Shown in pieces: positions 1-6,031 of a DNA stretch of 16,111 nucleotides. The position numbers and the translations under genes were made by a program. The stretch lies in the NCBI GenBank assembly GCA_003446375.1, contig DMAW01000027.1, positions 1-16,111 on the forward strand, given 5' to 3'. The notes beneath the pieces were generated by a model, which had not been told where the DNA came from, did not search any database, and saw only the letters and a program-made list of their open reading frames with translations. Every line of letters starts with the position of its first letter. The first letter of the stretch is position 1. This DNA is from Eubacteriaceae bacterium (GTDB lineage Bacteria; Bacillota; Clostridia; Eubacteriales; Alkalibacteraceae).

Positions 1-25
1 CGAGTTCATTATATAAGGTGAACCA

Positions 26-1306
26 ATGAAATCAAACCTCGAAATTGAACAATGTGCCTTAACCTGCTTAATGACTCATCAAAGCAGTCTAGAGGAAATT
101 TACAAATTGAGCGAAGAGGACTTCACAGCATCAGACCACAAGAAGATATTCACAGCCATTAGGGAGCTTGTAAAGAGCAACACAGCAATAGACCAGGCAA
201 TATTGTTTGGCAAACTAAACGGAGAAGTTAAAAGGGCTGCAATGGAATTTTTCGCAGATACCTATATCCTGGAAAGCAACTTCAAGGAATATGCATCACT
301 TCTCAAAGACTACACACTCAAGCGCAAACTAAACGCCATCGCAGAGGGGCTTATCAAAAGCGACAAGACGGGCAAGGAACTTTCAGAACTAGCAGAACAG
401 GAGATATTTAAGCTCAGGGAGGATGTTCAGACCCAAACCTTCACCACAACTAAACAACTTGTTAACAGTGTTTTAGGGAAAATCGAAGAAAGCCAAAGCA
501 TAAAAGGATACACAGGCGTAGAAACAGGCTTTTACAAGTTAGACAGGGTAACGGACGGGCTACAAAACGGCGAATATATCTTGATAGGCGCAAGGCCTAG
601 CATGGGAAAGACAGCATTAGCCTTAAATATGGCATCAAATATTGCCAAGTCAGGCAGACAAGTAGCGTTCTTTAGCCTAGAAATGGATGCACCCACAGTC
701 ACAAAGCGGATGATATTAGCGGAATCCCTTGTAAGCGATAAGAAAATTAAGACCAAGAGTCTAAATGACCAGGACTTCAAGAAACTTGCTCTTGCATCCG
801 GCAATCTCTACAACAGGCAAATCCATATTTGCGACAGATCGCCAATGACAGTAAGCGAAATTAAGAGTATGTGCAGGAAGCTTAAGCGCTCTAAAGGGCT
901 TGATATAGTCTTCATCGACTATTTACAGCTACTAAGAAGCACGGAGGGCGCAAGCAGACGTGAACAGGTGGAAGCAGTCAGCAGGGATGTTAAGTCTATG
1001 GCTAAAGAGTTAAATGTTCCCGTAGTCGTTGTAAGCTCACTGAGCAGAGCCGGTAAAGACAGAAGCGACAAACACCCGGTAATGTCAGACCTTAGGGAAA
1101 CAGGCCAAATAGAATTTGACTGTGACTTAATAATGTTCTTGCACAGGGAATATTATTACAACCCAAACAAAGCAGACCCACACGATGCAGAGCTAATAAT
1201 CGCCAAGCACAGAAACGGAGCACTGGGAAAGATTAACCTTACATGGTTTGCAGAGTCAACGTTATTTACAAATAGGTCAGAGCTGCAAGATGCGAGCGAA
1301 GCCTAA
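26..1306 (+). CDS. dnaB: DnaB-type replicative DNA helicase
   Basis: This 426-residue protein is a hexameric replicative helicase that unwinds DNA 5' to 3' at the element's replication fork. Residues 1-100 match the DnaB N-terminal domain. The RecA-like core starts near residue 160, with Walker A GARPSMGKT at 188-196 and a Walker B-like DIVFIDYLQLL at 293-303. The SDLRETGQIE segment (354-363) and AKHRNG (393-398) are later DnaB motifs. The length is slightly below the 440-460 usual for chromosomal DnaB, as in phage versions. The ATG is preceded by AAGGTG five bases upstream. It heads the visible gene block and suggests that the element directs its own replication. The family call is firm; that it is the element's gene rather than the host's is inferred from its small phage-type neighbours. 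Confidence 0.93.
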   Translation: MKSNLEIEQCALTCLMTHQSSLEEIYKLSEEDFTASDHKKIFTAIRELVKSNTAIDQAILFGKLNGEVKRAAMEFFADTYILESNFKEYASLLKDYTLKRKLNAIAEGLIKSDKTGKELSELAEQEIFKLREDVQTQTFTTTKQLVNSVLGKIEESQSIKGYTGVETGFYKLDRVTDGLQNGEYILIGARPSMGKTALALNMASNIAKSGRQVAFFSLEMDAPTVTKRMILAESLVSDKKIKTKSLNDQDFKKLALASGNLYNRQIHICDRSPMTVSEIKSMCRKLKRSKGLDIVFIDYLQLLRSTEGASRREQVEAVSRDVKSMAKELNVPVVVVSSLSRAGKDRSDKHPVMSDLRETGQIEFDCDLIMFLHREYYYNPNKADPHDAELIIAKHRNGALGKINLTWFAESTLFTNRSELQDASEA

Positions 1307-1331
1307 ATAAAACATAAGGGAGATTATAAAA

Positions 1332-1736
1332 ATGAAAAAGCAACTAACAGAAATTGAAAAGGAATTAATTTATCAAATCGAATCACTGAAAGCTATGGAT
1401 GCGTTCAAAACAATCACAGGAAGCACAGGAGAAGCCGAAAGAGAAATTGGTTATCTTGAAGCAGTAATTGAGCAGCTTTATGAATCGGCTGATGCACTCT
1501 TAATTGAAAAAGGCTATACCGATGATGAAGCCGAAGACTTGATTGAAAACCTAAACAAAATAAACAACGGAATACCACTAGGGTTTATACCAAACTGGAT
1601 AATCAGTGGAATGAATCTTGATGATGTCGAACTATTCAGCGAACAGACAGGCGATAATAAACTAGAATTAACTTTCATGTTCAAAGAATCAGGTAACGAG
1701 ATAAGCAAATTCACAATAACAAAGGTGATTGAATAG
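1332..1736 (+). CDS. Hypothetical acidic phage-type protein
   Basis: This 134-residue protein is not recognised. It follows the helicase by 25 bases, with a GGGAG ribosome binding site before the ATG. The N-terminal half is rich in Glu, Lys and Leu and is probably helical (residues 1-70). The C-terminal part (about 75-134) alternates hydrophobic and charged residues as in a small beta-containing domain. There are no cysteines, no signal peptide and no membrane segment. The amino-acid pattern and ribosome binding site support a real gene. Position next to dnaB suggests an early or replication-region role, but nothing in the sequence specifies it. Confidence 0.7.
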   Translation: MKKQLTEIEKELIYQIESLKAMDAFKTITGSTGEAEREIGYLEAVIEQLYESADALLIEKGYTDDEAEDLIENLNKINNGIPLGFIPNWIISGMNLDDVELFSEQTGDNKLELTFMFKESGNEISKFTITKVIE

Positions 1737-1926
1737 GCACAAATACACACAAGAGCCTTTCAAGCGCTTAAATGCCGATTTAAACACAGAACACATGTTC
1801 GCCTATAAAGTTATTCAGATTCACATAAAAAACTTGAATATGGGCAAATATGAGCTTCTGATGATGATGTAAGACATAGATTGATATTCCAGTTTTACCA
1901 AAACGAACATAAAGGAGAATGGAAAA

Positions 1927-2112
1927 ATGAAAAATTTGATACAGGAGATGAGACAACAGCACGTAACATCAAGCGCCTTAGCCACTTTTTTAGGAACTAC
2001 ACGGGAAGAAATGGAAGATAAGATAAAAACTCAGAAAGTGACTTTTTCAGAAGCCCTAAAAATACAAGAAAACTTCTTCCCCTACATGAGCGTTGAAGCG
2101 TTATTTGGGTGA
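1927..2112 (+). CDS. Small Cro/XRE-like DNA-binding protein, putative
   Basis: This 61-residue protein has the outline of a minimal phage helix-turn-helix protein: a leading helix, then SALATFLGTTREEME (residues 17-31), which resembles the turn and recognition region, and a closing segment ending FFPYMSVEALFG. Such F-P-x-x-S-V-x-x-LF endings are common in phage XRE-like proteins of Firmicutes. AAGGAG lies about ten bases before the ATG. A gene-free stretch of 190 bases precedes it (1737-1926), where I see no convincing gene. It may be a Cro-type repressor or an excision or replication accessory protein. The assignment rests on pattern resemblance only. Confidence 0.55.
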   Translation: MKNLIQEMRQQHVTSSALATFLGTTREEMEDKIKTQKVTFSEALKIQENFFPYMSVEALFG

Positions 2113-2116
2113 TATT

Positions 2117-2497
2117 ATGACCGACTATGAAAAGAGTTTAAGACATACCCTAGACATGTGCAAGCTGATTATGGACACAGCAGATCCGCAGATAACACAG
2201 GTGCAAAAGCATCAAGCAGAAGAAATTGCGCTAGAAACAGCTAATAACTTGTTAGAGTATCAAAGGCATATCAACAAAAGAGCTATAAACATGCGCCACT
2301 GTTTGCCGAAACACGACATACAAAGAATTAGAAATATGTTAAAGCACGATGAAGAACTCGCAGATGCTATAACAGATTGTATATCAAGCGAGATAGGTAT
2401 CACGATAGACGGAGAACTAAAAGACCATTACATAAACGCTATACGCTCCGTATTGGTGGTATATCGGACTAAACTTAACTTAGGGGGTATGACATGA
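2117..2497 (+). CDS. Hypothetical phage-type protein
   Basis: This 126-residue protein is not recognised. I chose the ATG at 2117 because it sits four bases after the upstream stop and has GGGTGA just before it. An in-frame TTG at 2093 would overlap the upstream gene by 20 bases and is less likely. The protein is mostly helical and rich in Arg, Lys, Asp and Glu, with a single clustered segment NMRHCLPKHDIQR near the middle. It overlaps the next gene by ATGA, indicating translational coupling. There are no membrane segments. No function can be assigned. Confidence 0.62.
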   Translation: MTDYEKSLRHTLDMCKLIMDTADPQITQVQKHQAEEIALETANNLLEYQRHINKRAINMRHCLPKHDIQRIRNMLKHDEELADAITDCISSEIGITIDGELKDHYINAIRSVLVVYRTKLNLGGMT

Positions 2498-2649
2498 TAA
2501 AACTTAAAATATCATACACAGACGAAGAAACAGCACCCTTGATTGAGCGTTTAAAAGACCATTACAAGATAATTAAAGTATCCAAGCAATACCCCAAAAA
2601 AGGCAAAAACCCACATACGGTTATATACGTGGATATTGCCGAAAAGTAG
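2494..2649 (+). CDS. Small phage protein resembling DUF3970
   Basis: This 51-residue gene starts at an ATG overlapping the previous stop (ATGA), with GGGGG six bases upstream. The protein opens with MIKLKISY, has a middle helix (residues 10-23), then KIIKVSKQYPKKGK and ends HTVIYVDIAEK. This beta-helix-beta-beta outline with a conserved tail of the form YxDI is the pattern of the short DUF3970-type proteins found in Firmicutes phages and integrative elements. Function of that group is unknown. The overlap, the ribosome binding site and the family-like pattern together make it a credible gene despite its size. Confidence 0.6.
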   Translation: MIKLKISYTDEETAPLIERLKDHYKIIKVSKQYPKKGKNPHTVIYVDIAEK

Positions 2650-2650
2650 G

Positions 2651-2702
2651 CTTACACAGGGGTAAGCTCTTACCCTAGACAAGTAAAGTTTATCCCTGTT
2701 TT
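2651..2702 (+). promoter_or_regulatory. Intergenic RNA with mutually exclusive hairpins
   Basis: Three stems compete in the 89-base gap before the next gene. GCTTAC (2651-2656) pairs with GTAAGC (2663-2668). GGGTAA (2660-2665) pairs with TTACCC (2670-2675). CAGGGGTAA (2657-2665) pairs with TTATCCCTG (2690-2698) through nine pairs with one G-U, followed by TTTTAG. The last could act as a weak terminator and the others as alternative folds. Whether this is an attenuator is inference. Confidence 0.35.
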
Positions 2703-2738
2703 AGTAACAAGTCAACGATAAAAAAGGAGATGAAAGAA

Positions 2739-2960
2739 ATGAAAGAAACAACAAGAATGAGCAGAGAAAAAATTAACGAAATAACCCAAAAGTTAGGCAT
2801 TACCCTAGACAAAACAAAAAAGATAGTTGCAGAGAAGAAAGAGATTAAAGGCATTGATGCGTTTATTGAAATTGTAGCCTTTAAGGAAATACACTTCCCC
2901 GATATAAGTCTTTGCGAATTGTTTTCACCAAGCAAGAACCAGTACATTGACCAAACTTGA
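2739..2960 (+). CDS. Small phage-type protein, possibly Cro/XRE-like
   Basis: This 73-residue protein starts at the ATG at 2739, eight bases after an AGGAG. The in-frame ATG at 2730 overlaps that ribosome binding site and is rejected. The sequence runs MSREKINEITQKLGITLDK, then a basic linker and a closing FPDISLCELFSPS. The layout LGIT ... FKEIHFPDISLCELF parallels that of the 61-residue protein at 1927, so the two may be distant relatives with a small helix-turn-helix fold. It ends inside the strong promoter at 2957. Function is otherwise unknown. Confidence 0.5.
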   Translation: MKETTRMSREKINEITQKLGITLDKTKKIVAEKKEIKGIDAFIEIVAFKEIHFPDISLCELFSPSKNQYIDQT

Positions 2961-2996
2961 TATATCATTACATTTATGATATAATATTACATGTAA
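2957..2996 (+). promoter_or_regulatory. Strong sigma-A-type promoter with an operator-like palindrome
   Basis: TTGATA (2957-2962), a 17-base spacer and TATAAT (2980-2985) form a near-consensus promoter, with an extended -10 (TG at 2977-2978). The perfect palindrome TTACATGTAA (2987-2996) covers the expected start point near 2992, a typical repressor position. The next feature downstream is a short RNA ending in a terminator, then the TerS gene block. Confidence 0.7.
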
Positions 2997-3095
2997 ATAA
3001 CACATATAAAGTACCCTACCAAATATGGTGGAAGCTCACAGAAGCACGGGAAAACAGCTATTAATTTAGCTCTTTCTTGTGCTTTTTCATTTTTC
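2992..3095 (+). ncRNA. Candidate small structured RNA of about 100 nt
   Basis: A strong promoter ends at 2985 and a strong terminator ends near 3095, so a transcript of about 100 nt is expected, with no credible reading frame inside. It begins with an AU-rich single-stranded stretch, then a hairpin CTACCA (3016-3021) / TGGTGG (3026-3031) with loop AATA, a short linker, then the terminator stem. I do not recognise an RNA family. It may be a free small RNA, or the terminated leader of the downstream block if antitermination extends it. The start site is predicted. Confidence 0.5.
3042..3095 (+). terminator. Strong two-part Rho-independent terminator
   Basis: AAGCACGGGAAA (3042-3053) pairs over twelve positions with TTTCTTGTGCTT (3073-3084), two of them G-U. 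Within it AGCTA (3056-3060) pairs with TAGCT (3067-3071). TTT, C, A and a further T run follow the stem directly. It stands between the promoter and the TerS block. Confidence 0.8.
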
Positions 3096-3106
3096 AAATT
3101 TCCTTT

Positions 3107-3160
3107 ACCTAGTAGCAAGAAGGGGTTTCTGTACCGGAAGCTCCTTTAAGGCTACAAGGT
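3107..3160 (+). promoter_or_regulatory. Extended hairpin in the leader of the TerS block
   Basis: An outer helix, ACCTAGTAGC (3107-3116) with GCTACAAGGT (3151-3160), has nine of ten positions paired. An interior loop follows, AAG (3117-3119) opposite TAAG (3147-3150). An inner helix of eleven pairs, three of them G-U, joins 3120-3130 to 3136-3146 around the loop GTACC (3131-3135). No T tract follows, so it is not a terminator. It could be a protein-binding or antitermination element, or a site used as DNA. The family is unknown. Confidence 0.45.
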
Positions 3161-3230
3161 TAAAAGCGAGATAAAAACCGTTTTTAGGTGATGCTATAAA
3201 TCTTTTAGTTTTTAGGAGTTTTGAGCCTAT

Positions 3231-3821
3231 ATGTGTATATTAGAGACCACCGCCCCACCCATAGACATAAGAGACATACCCAAAGAACCTTTTGAAGGCA
3301 CCATACAGCACAAAAGCCTTGAACAAGAACTTCAAATATCCCTAGAGGATGATCTGTTAACCGTAGGAAACAGTGAGGTATCAATCGGCTATCAAAAGAC
3401 CGGGTACGGCTGCAAACGCTTCTTACACTGTCCCAATTGTGGAGAGCGCAGAGAAAGGTTATATCTGCTTGATGCCGATACTATCATTTGCAGAAAGTGC
3501 GCAGGCCTAAGATATAGAAGGCCTAATCTAAACGATGAATCAGGAACCCAGGTTATTCACCACGATATGCTAAAGATAGCTAGCAAGCTGCAGTTTTATG
3601 GATCTCTTGAAGAACTGACCGCACTCTTGCTATGTAAGCAGCGCTATCATTACTATTTACTACTACCAAGACCAAAAGGCATGAACAGAAAGACGTATGA
3701 ACAGCACATCAAGAATTTATTTGATTTAAACTCGGGACTGGATGAGGTAATATTCTTCAAAAACCGGAACTGGTACCCACAGTACAAGAAAAATAAAAAG
3801 AAACTGAAAAGGAGAAGATAA
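3231..3821 (+). CDS. Phage-type zinc-ribbon protein of unknown function
   Basis: This 196-residue protein has a four-cysteine zinc ribbon: C67 and C70 in CPNCGERR, C87 and C90 in CRKCAGLRYR. A zinc knuckle of this kind, with an aromatic-rich lead-in and a C-x-x-C-x-G-L-x-Y finish, is seen in uncharacterised proteins of Firmicutes phages and elements, often near packaging genes. The tail is strongly basic (KKNKKKLKRRR), consistent with nucleic-acid binding. The ATG at 3231 is the first after an in-frame stop, and AGGAG lies twelve bases upstream, rather far. The next gene starts one base after the stop, so the two are one unit. Nucleic-acid binding is inferred; the precise role is not known to me. 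Confidence 0.7.
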   Translation: MCILETTAPPIDIRDIPKEPFEGTIQHKSLEQELQISLEDDLLTVGNSEVSIGYQKTGYGCKRFLHCPNCGERRERLYLLDADTIICRKCAGLRYRRPNLNDESGTQVIHHDMLKIASKLQFYGSLEELTALLLCKQRYHYYLLLPRPKGMNRKTYEQHIKNLFDLNSGLDEVIFFKNRNWYPQYKKNKKKLKRRR

Positions 3822-3822
3822 T

Positions 3823-4353
3823 ATGTTAAAAAAAAATGTAGTATTGATTATTGAAAATGCAACAAAAGAGGTGCAGGCCTTAAATGACAAGCTTTTAGAA
3901 GTAAAGCAAGGCAACACCTATTCAGCCGAATACAAGGCTAATTTAGAAGCAGACACAAACGCCAAGATACAGGAAATAAACACACGCACCGCCGAAAAAA
4001 TAAAGCCGCTGTTCAGTGAAGCCATAGCAAAGCTAGATCACAAGTATAAATTCGATGACGAGACAAACGTTACAACTTCAAATATTTTGAGTATGCTCAC
4101 TCTATCAAAGAACAGCCTAACAGAAGCGGAGTTACAGCAGATACTTGACGAAAACGCACAAAACAATGTGATAACAAGGGCTGTATTAGGAATAGCAGAA
4201 GATAAGCATATAAACCTTAACAGACCTGTAGATGCACGCCAACAGCTTGAAACCTGGGGCAACAGATTATACACCGACCTACTCACCACAGGCATAGACA
4301 ACTTAGGCGGCGCCCTGATGATGGAATATCTCCCTGACTTTGAAGGGGTATAA
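3823..4353 (+). CDS. Hypothetical coiled-coil protein upstream of terS
   Basis: This 176-residue protein is not recognised. AAGGAG lies nine bases before the ATG. Residues 8-75 are rich in Glu, Lys, Ala and Leu and should form a long helix or coiled coil. The middle part (about 88-130) reads as shorter helices, and the C-terminus (residues 140-176) contains a Trp-Gly segment and the tail GGALMMEYLPDFEGV. There is no signal peptide or membrane segment. It lies in the same operon as TerS, which suggests a packaging- or capsid-related helper such as a scaffold-like or helper-interference protein, but nothing in the sequence proves that. Confidence 0.6.
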   Translation: MLKKNVVLIIENATKEVQALNDKLLEVKQGNTYSAEYKANLEADTNAKIQEINTRTAEKIKPLFSEAIAKLDHKYKFDDETNVTTSNILSMLTLSKNSLTEAELQQILDENAQNNVITRAVLGIAEDKHINLNRPVDARQQLETWGNRLYTDLLTTGIDNLGGALMMEYLPDFEGV

Positions 4354-4393
4354 AGATGCCGAAGACACACCAACCAGGGAACGAGGTGACAAT

Positions 4394-4960
4394 ATGACCG
4401 ACAAGCAGAAACAATTCATAAATGAATACCTGATAGACCTTAACGCAACAAGAGCGTATAAGGCAACATACAAGAATATAAAGAACAATGAAACAGCTAG
4501 AGCCAATTCAAGCAGATTGCTAGCAAATGCTAATGTTAGGGCTTATCTTGATGAACGGTTAAAGGCCAGGGAGAAGCGCACAGAGATAACCCAGGACAGG
4601 GTATTAAAAGAATTAGCCAAGATTGCATTTGCCGATATGAAAGACTATCTAGAATACAGGACAGATAAGACCGTTATATCATACGATGATAATGGAGAAC
4701 CTATAATCGACTATACTAAGATTGTGGATCTAATAGACAGTAGATACACTGATACAAGCGTCATTCAGGAAATATCAATCAGCAAAGATGGAGTATTCAG
4801 ATTCAAGCTATACGATAAGCAGAAGGCCTTAGTAGATATAGGTAAGCATTTAGGGATGTTTGCGGACAAGCTAGAACACAGCGGCAGCATAGAGATGAAC
4901 AACCCCTTTAAGGGCTTGACAACAGATGAATTAAGGCAAATAATAGGCGATATGGACTAA
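4394..4960 (+). CDS. terS: Phage terminase small subunit (TerS)
   Basis: This 188-residue protein recognises the phage DNA packaging site and hands DNA to the large terminase subunit. The opening MTDKQKQFINEYLIDLNATR, followed by AYKATYKN and ANVRAYLDERLKAREKRTEI, is the diagnostic N-terminal DNA-binding region of the Terminase_2 small subunit family. KLYDKQKALVDIGKHLGMF near residues 145-165 is the typical second motif. The ATG at 4394 follows GAGGTG; an upstream TTG at 4340 would add 18 unrelated residues and overlap the previous gene. A TerL gene would normally come next, but here a regulator, a terminator and gene-free DNA follow. The family call is firm. The lack of TerL suggests a satellite that redirects a helper phage's packaging. 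Confidence 0.92.
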   Translation: MTDKQKQFINEYLIDLNATRAYKATYKNIKNNETARANSSRLLANANVRAYLDERLKAREKRTEITQDRVLKELAKIAFADMKDYLEYRTDKTVISYDDNGEPIIDYTKIVDLIDSRYTDTSVIQEISISKDGVFRFKLYDKQKALVDIGKHLGMFADKLEHSGSIEMNNPFKGLTTDELRQIIGDMD

Positions 4961-5024
4961 ATATTATAAGGAGGGGTATCACAACTTGATGCCCCTTACA
5001 TCACTTAGATTGTGGGGTTATGAT

Positions 5025-5438
5025 ATGAGATTGCACGACCTTGAACAGCTTCCTAAGAGAAAAGAGCGCATAAAAACCCTTAAAGAGCAACTAGAAGAAT
5101 TAAGAGCTAGAAGCCTAATATCTAGCAGACTACGCTTAGACAACGTACAGGTAGGATATAGAAGCGACAGAACGGGCGATTTAGCCATCAGGTGCGCCGA
5201 TATAGAAAAAACCTTAAATAACGAGATAGACGATTATGCCAATGCGTATAAGACAATATTGATATACCTCGATAAATGCCGAGATGAAGGATTGATTGAT
5301 TATGATTTTTATCTGATTGCCTTTGGAAGGTTTATCAGCTGCATGACCTGGAATGAAATAGGCCAATGGCTGGGAAAACACCGAGCATCATGTCACAAGC
5401 GTTTTAAAAGAGATCTTCACAATATAATCACAGATTGA
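5025..5438 (+). CDS. Phage sigma-70 region 4-like regulator
   Basis: This 137-residue protein is probably a phage transcription regulator. It starts MRLHDLEQLPKRKERIKTLK with a long basic and acidic helix (residues 1-32), a linker with GYRSDRTGDLAIRCADIEK, a second helix, and a C-terminal helix-turn-helix around TWNEIGQWLGKHRASCHKRF (residues 108-127). This order is that of the DUF1492/ArpU-like proteins commonly found next to packaging genes in Firmicutes phages, where they drive late transcription. I chose the ATG at 5025 by likeness to family N-termini and a GGGG about eight bases upstream. Starts at 4986 (TTG) or 4989 (ATG) are also possible, as AAGGAGG lies at 4968-4974. It is the last gene of the block and a terminator follows. 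Confidence 0.75.
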   Translation: MRLHDLEQLPKRKERIKTLKEQLEELRARSLISSRLRLDNVQVGYRSDRTGDLAIRCADIEKTLNNEIDDYANAYKTILIYLDKCRDEGLIDYDFYLIAFGRFISCMTWNEIGQWLGKHRASCHKRFKRDLHNIITD

Positions 5439-5448
5439 ACAAAAAACT

Positions 5449-5480
5449 AAGCCCATATTTGCGATTTAAGGGCTTTTTTT
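5449..5480 (+). terminator. Terminator at the end of the TerS block
   Basis: AAGCCC (5449-5454) pairs with GGGCTT (5470-5475) around a 15-base loop, followed by a run of T to 5480. It lies 11 bases after the stop of the sigma-like gene and closes rightward transcription of the element. Confidence 0.7.
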
Positions 5481-5543
5481 ATTGCTACCCAAGTGCTAAT
5501 ACCTAGCAATATCAAGGGTTTATGTCATCTGAAGAGATTGGCC

Positions 5544-5871
5544 GACTTTTCGACATATCTGTCCTAAAACTAAGGACTTTTCGACATTTTTGTCTGAAAG
5601 TACCTGAGGTAGACCAGCGTCATTGGGCATTGTTACGGACATTTTTGTCCACGACTCCTGGTCGATGATAGGTCAGTCCAAAATTGGACACACTCTCTTG
5701 GGTTGCGTGATTTTTCGCAATCTATTGTATGCGTGTACGGTGGTCAAAAATGACCGGGGTATAATCTTTATTTTCTTCAAACGAATAACAGAACAGTATC
5801 AAGCTTAATTCAGTAACGGTTATACTCAATCCCTTGTATAAAATCGAATCTTCCCTATCGTCAAATATGAC
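5544..5871. repeat. Array of short spaced dyads in gene-free DNA
   Basis: The 550-base stretch 5481-6031 has no convincing gene. It holds a series of inverted repeats with 4-6 base arms: GACA-N4-TGTC at 5552-5563 and 5583-5594, GGACA-N4-TGTCC at 5637-5650, CGAC-N5-GTCG at 5652-5664, GTCCAA-AA-TTGGAC at 5676-5689, TTGCG-N8-CGCAA at 5703-5720, GGTCA-N4-TGACC at 5742-5755 and GTCA-N4-TGAC at 5860-5871. The first two lie inside a 13-base direct repeat GACTTTTCGACAT (5544-5556, 5575-5587). Possible roles are TerS or cos/pac recognition, a replication origin, an operator cluster, or the remains of an insertion-sequence end (IS21-family ends carry multiple repeats). None is proven. Confidence 0.6.
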
Positions 5872-5928
5872 CTTCCAACAATGCAATTCATAATCAAAAT
5901 ACAGGGTTCATTCTGTAGCGGTGCCCCA

Positions 5929-5987
5929 GTGGCTAAATAGTGGCTAAAAACAATTAACATATTTTTCCGTGGCTAATAAGTGGCTAA
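5929..5987. repeat. Four GTGGCTAA repeats, probable integrase arm-type sites
   Basis: GTGGCTAA occurs at 5929-5936, 5940-5947, 5969-5976 and 5980-5987. The copies form two pairs with an 11-base period, the pairs 40 bases apart. Tyrosine integrases bind short repeated arm-type sites close to the crossover core, and these repeats lie about 45 bases from the 3' end of tRNA-Arg. This matches the arm of an attachment site at the element's right end. The crossover core cannot be defined because the left junction is not in the window. Confidence 0.55.
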
Positions 5988-5993
5988 TTGCAT

Positions 5994-6018
5994 AAAAAAA
6001 CAGGACTCTAAAGTCCTG
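5994..6018 (-). terminator. Terminator of the tRNA transcript
   Basis: On the minus strand CAGGACT pairs with AGTCCTG (6012-6018 with 6001-6007) around a four-base loop, followed by seven T (5994-6000). It lies 14 bases past the 3' end of tRNA-Arg and also separates that transcript from the element. Confidence 0.8.
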
Positions 6019-6031
6019 AAACCCTTGCGTA

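Larger units (their letters stand above)
1..6018. mobile_element. Right part of an integrated phage-related element, satellite-like (left end outside window)
   Basis: All genes from the left edge to 5438 run in one direction, are short and tightly packed, and include phage hallmarks: a DnaB-type helicase, tiny Cro/XRE-like proteins, a small terminase subunit and a sigma-like regulator. The block ends in gene-free DNA with dyads and GTGGCTAA repeats, then abuts the 3' end of a minus-strand tRNA-Arg gene, a common integration target. No large terminase, portal, capsid, tail or lysis gene is present before the tRNA. A TerS without a TerL near one end is the arrangement seen in PICI/SaPI satellites; a deleted prophage is the main alternative. 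The right boundary is inferred and could lie anywhere from about 5990 to the tRNA 3' end. No integrase is visible, so the left end must lie beyond the window. Confidence 0.6.

Noticed and set aside
1795..1872. A 25-codon frame (starting ATG TTC) between the hypothetical gene and the 61-residue protein
   Set aside because: No ribosome binding site and no likeness to a known protein; the gap is better left as unexplained.
5623..5808. A 61-codon open frame in the dyad array
   Set aside because: No ribosome binding site, a protein sequence with no domain-like pattern, and it is made of the inverted repeats themselves.
5929..5987. CRISPR array
   Set aside because: The units are 8 bases long with an 11-base period and no spacers of constant length; arm-type sites fit better.
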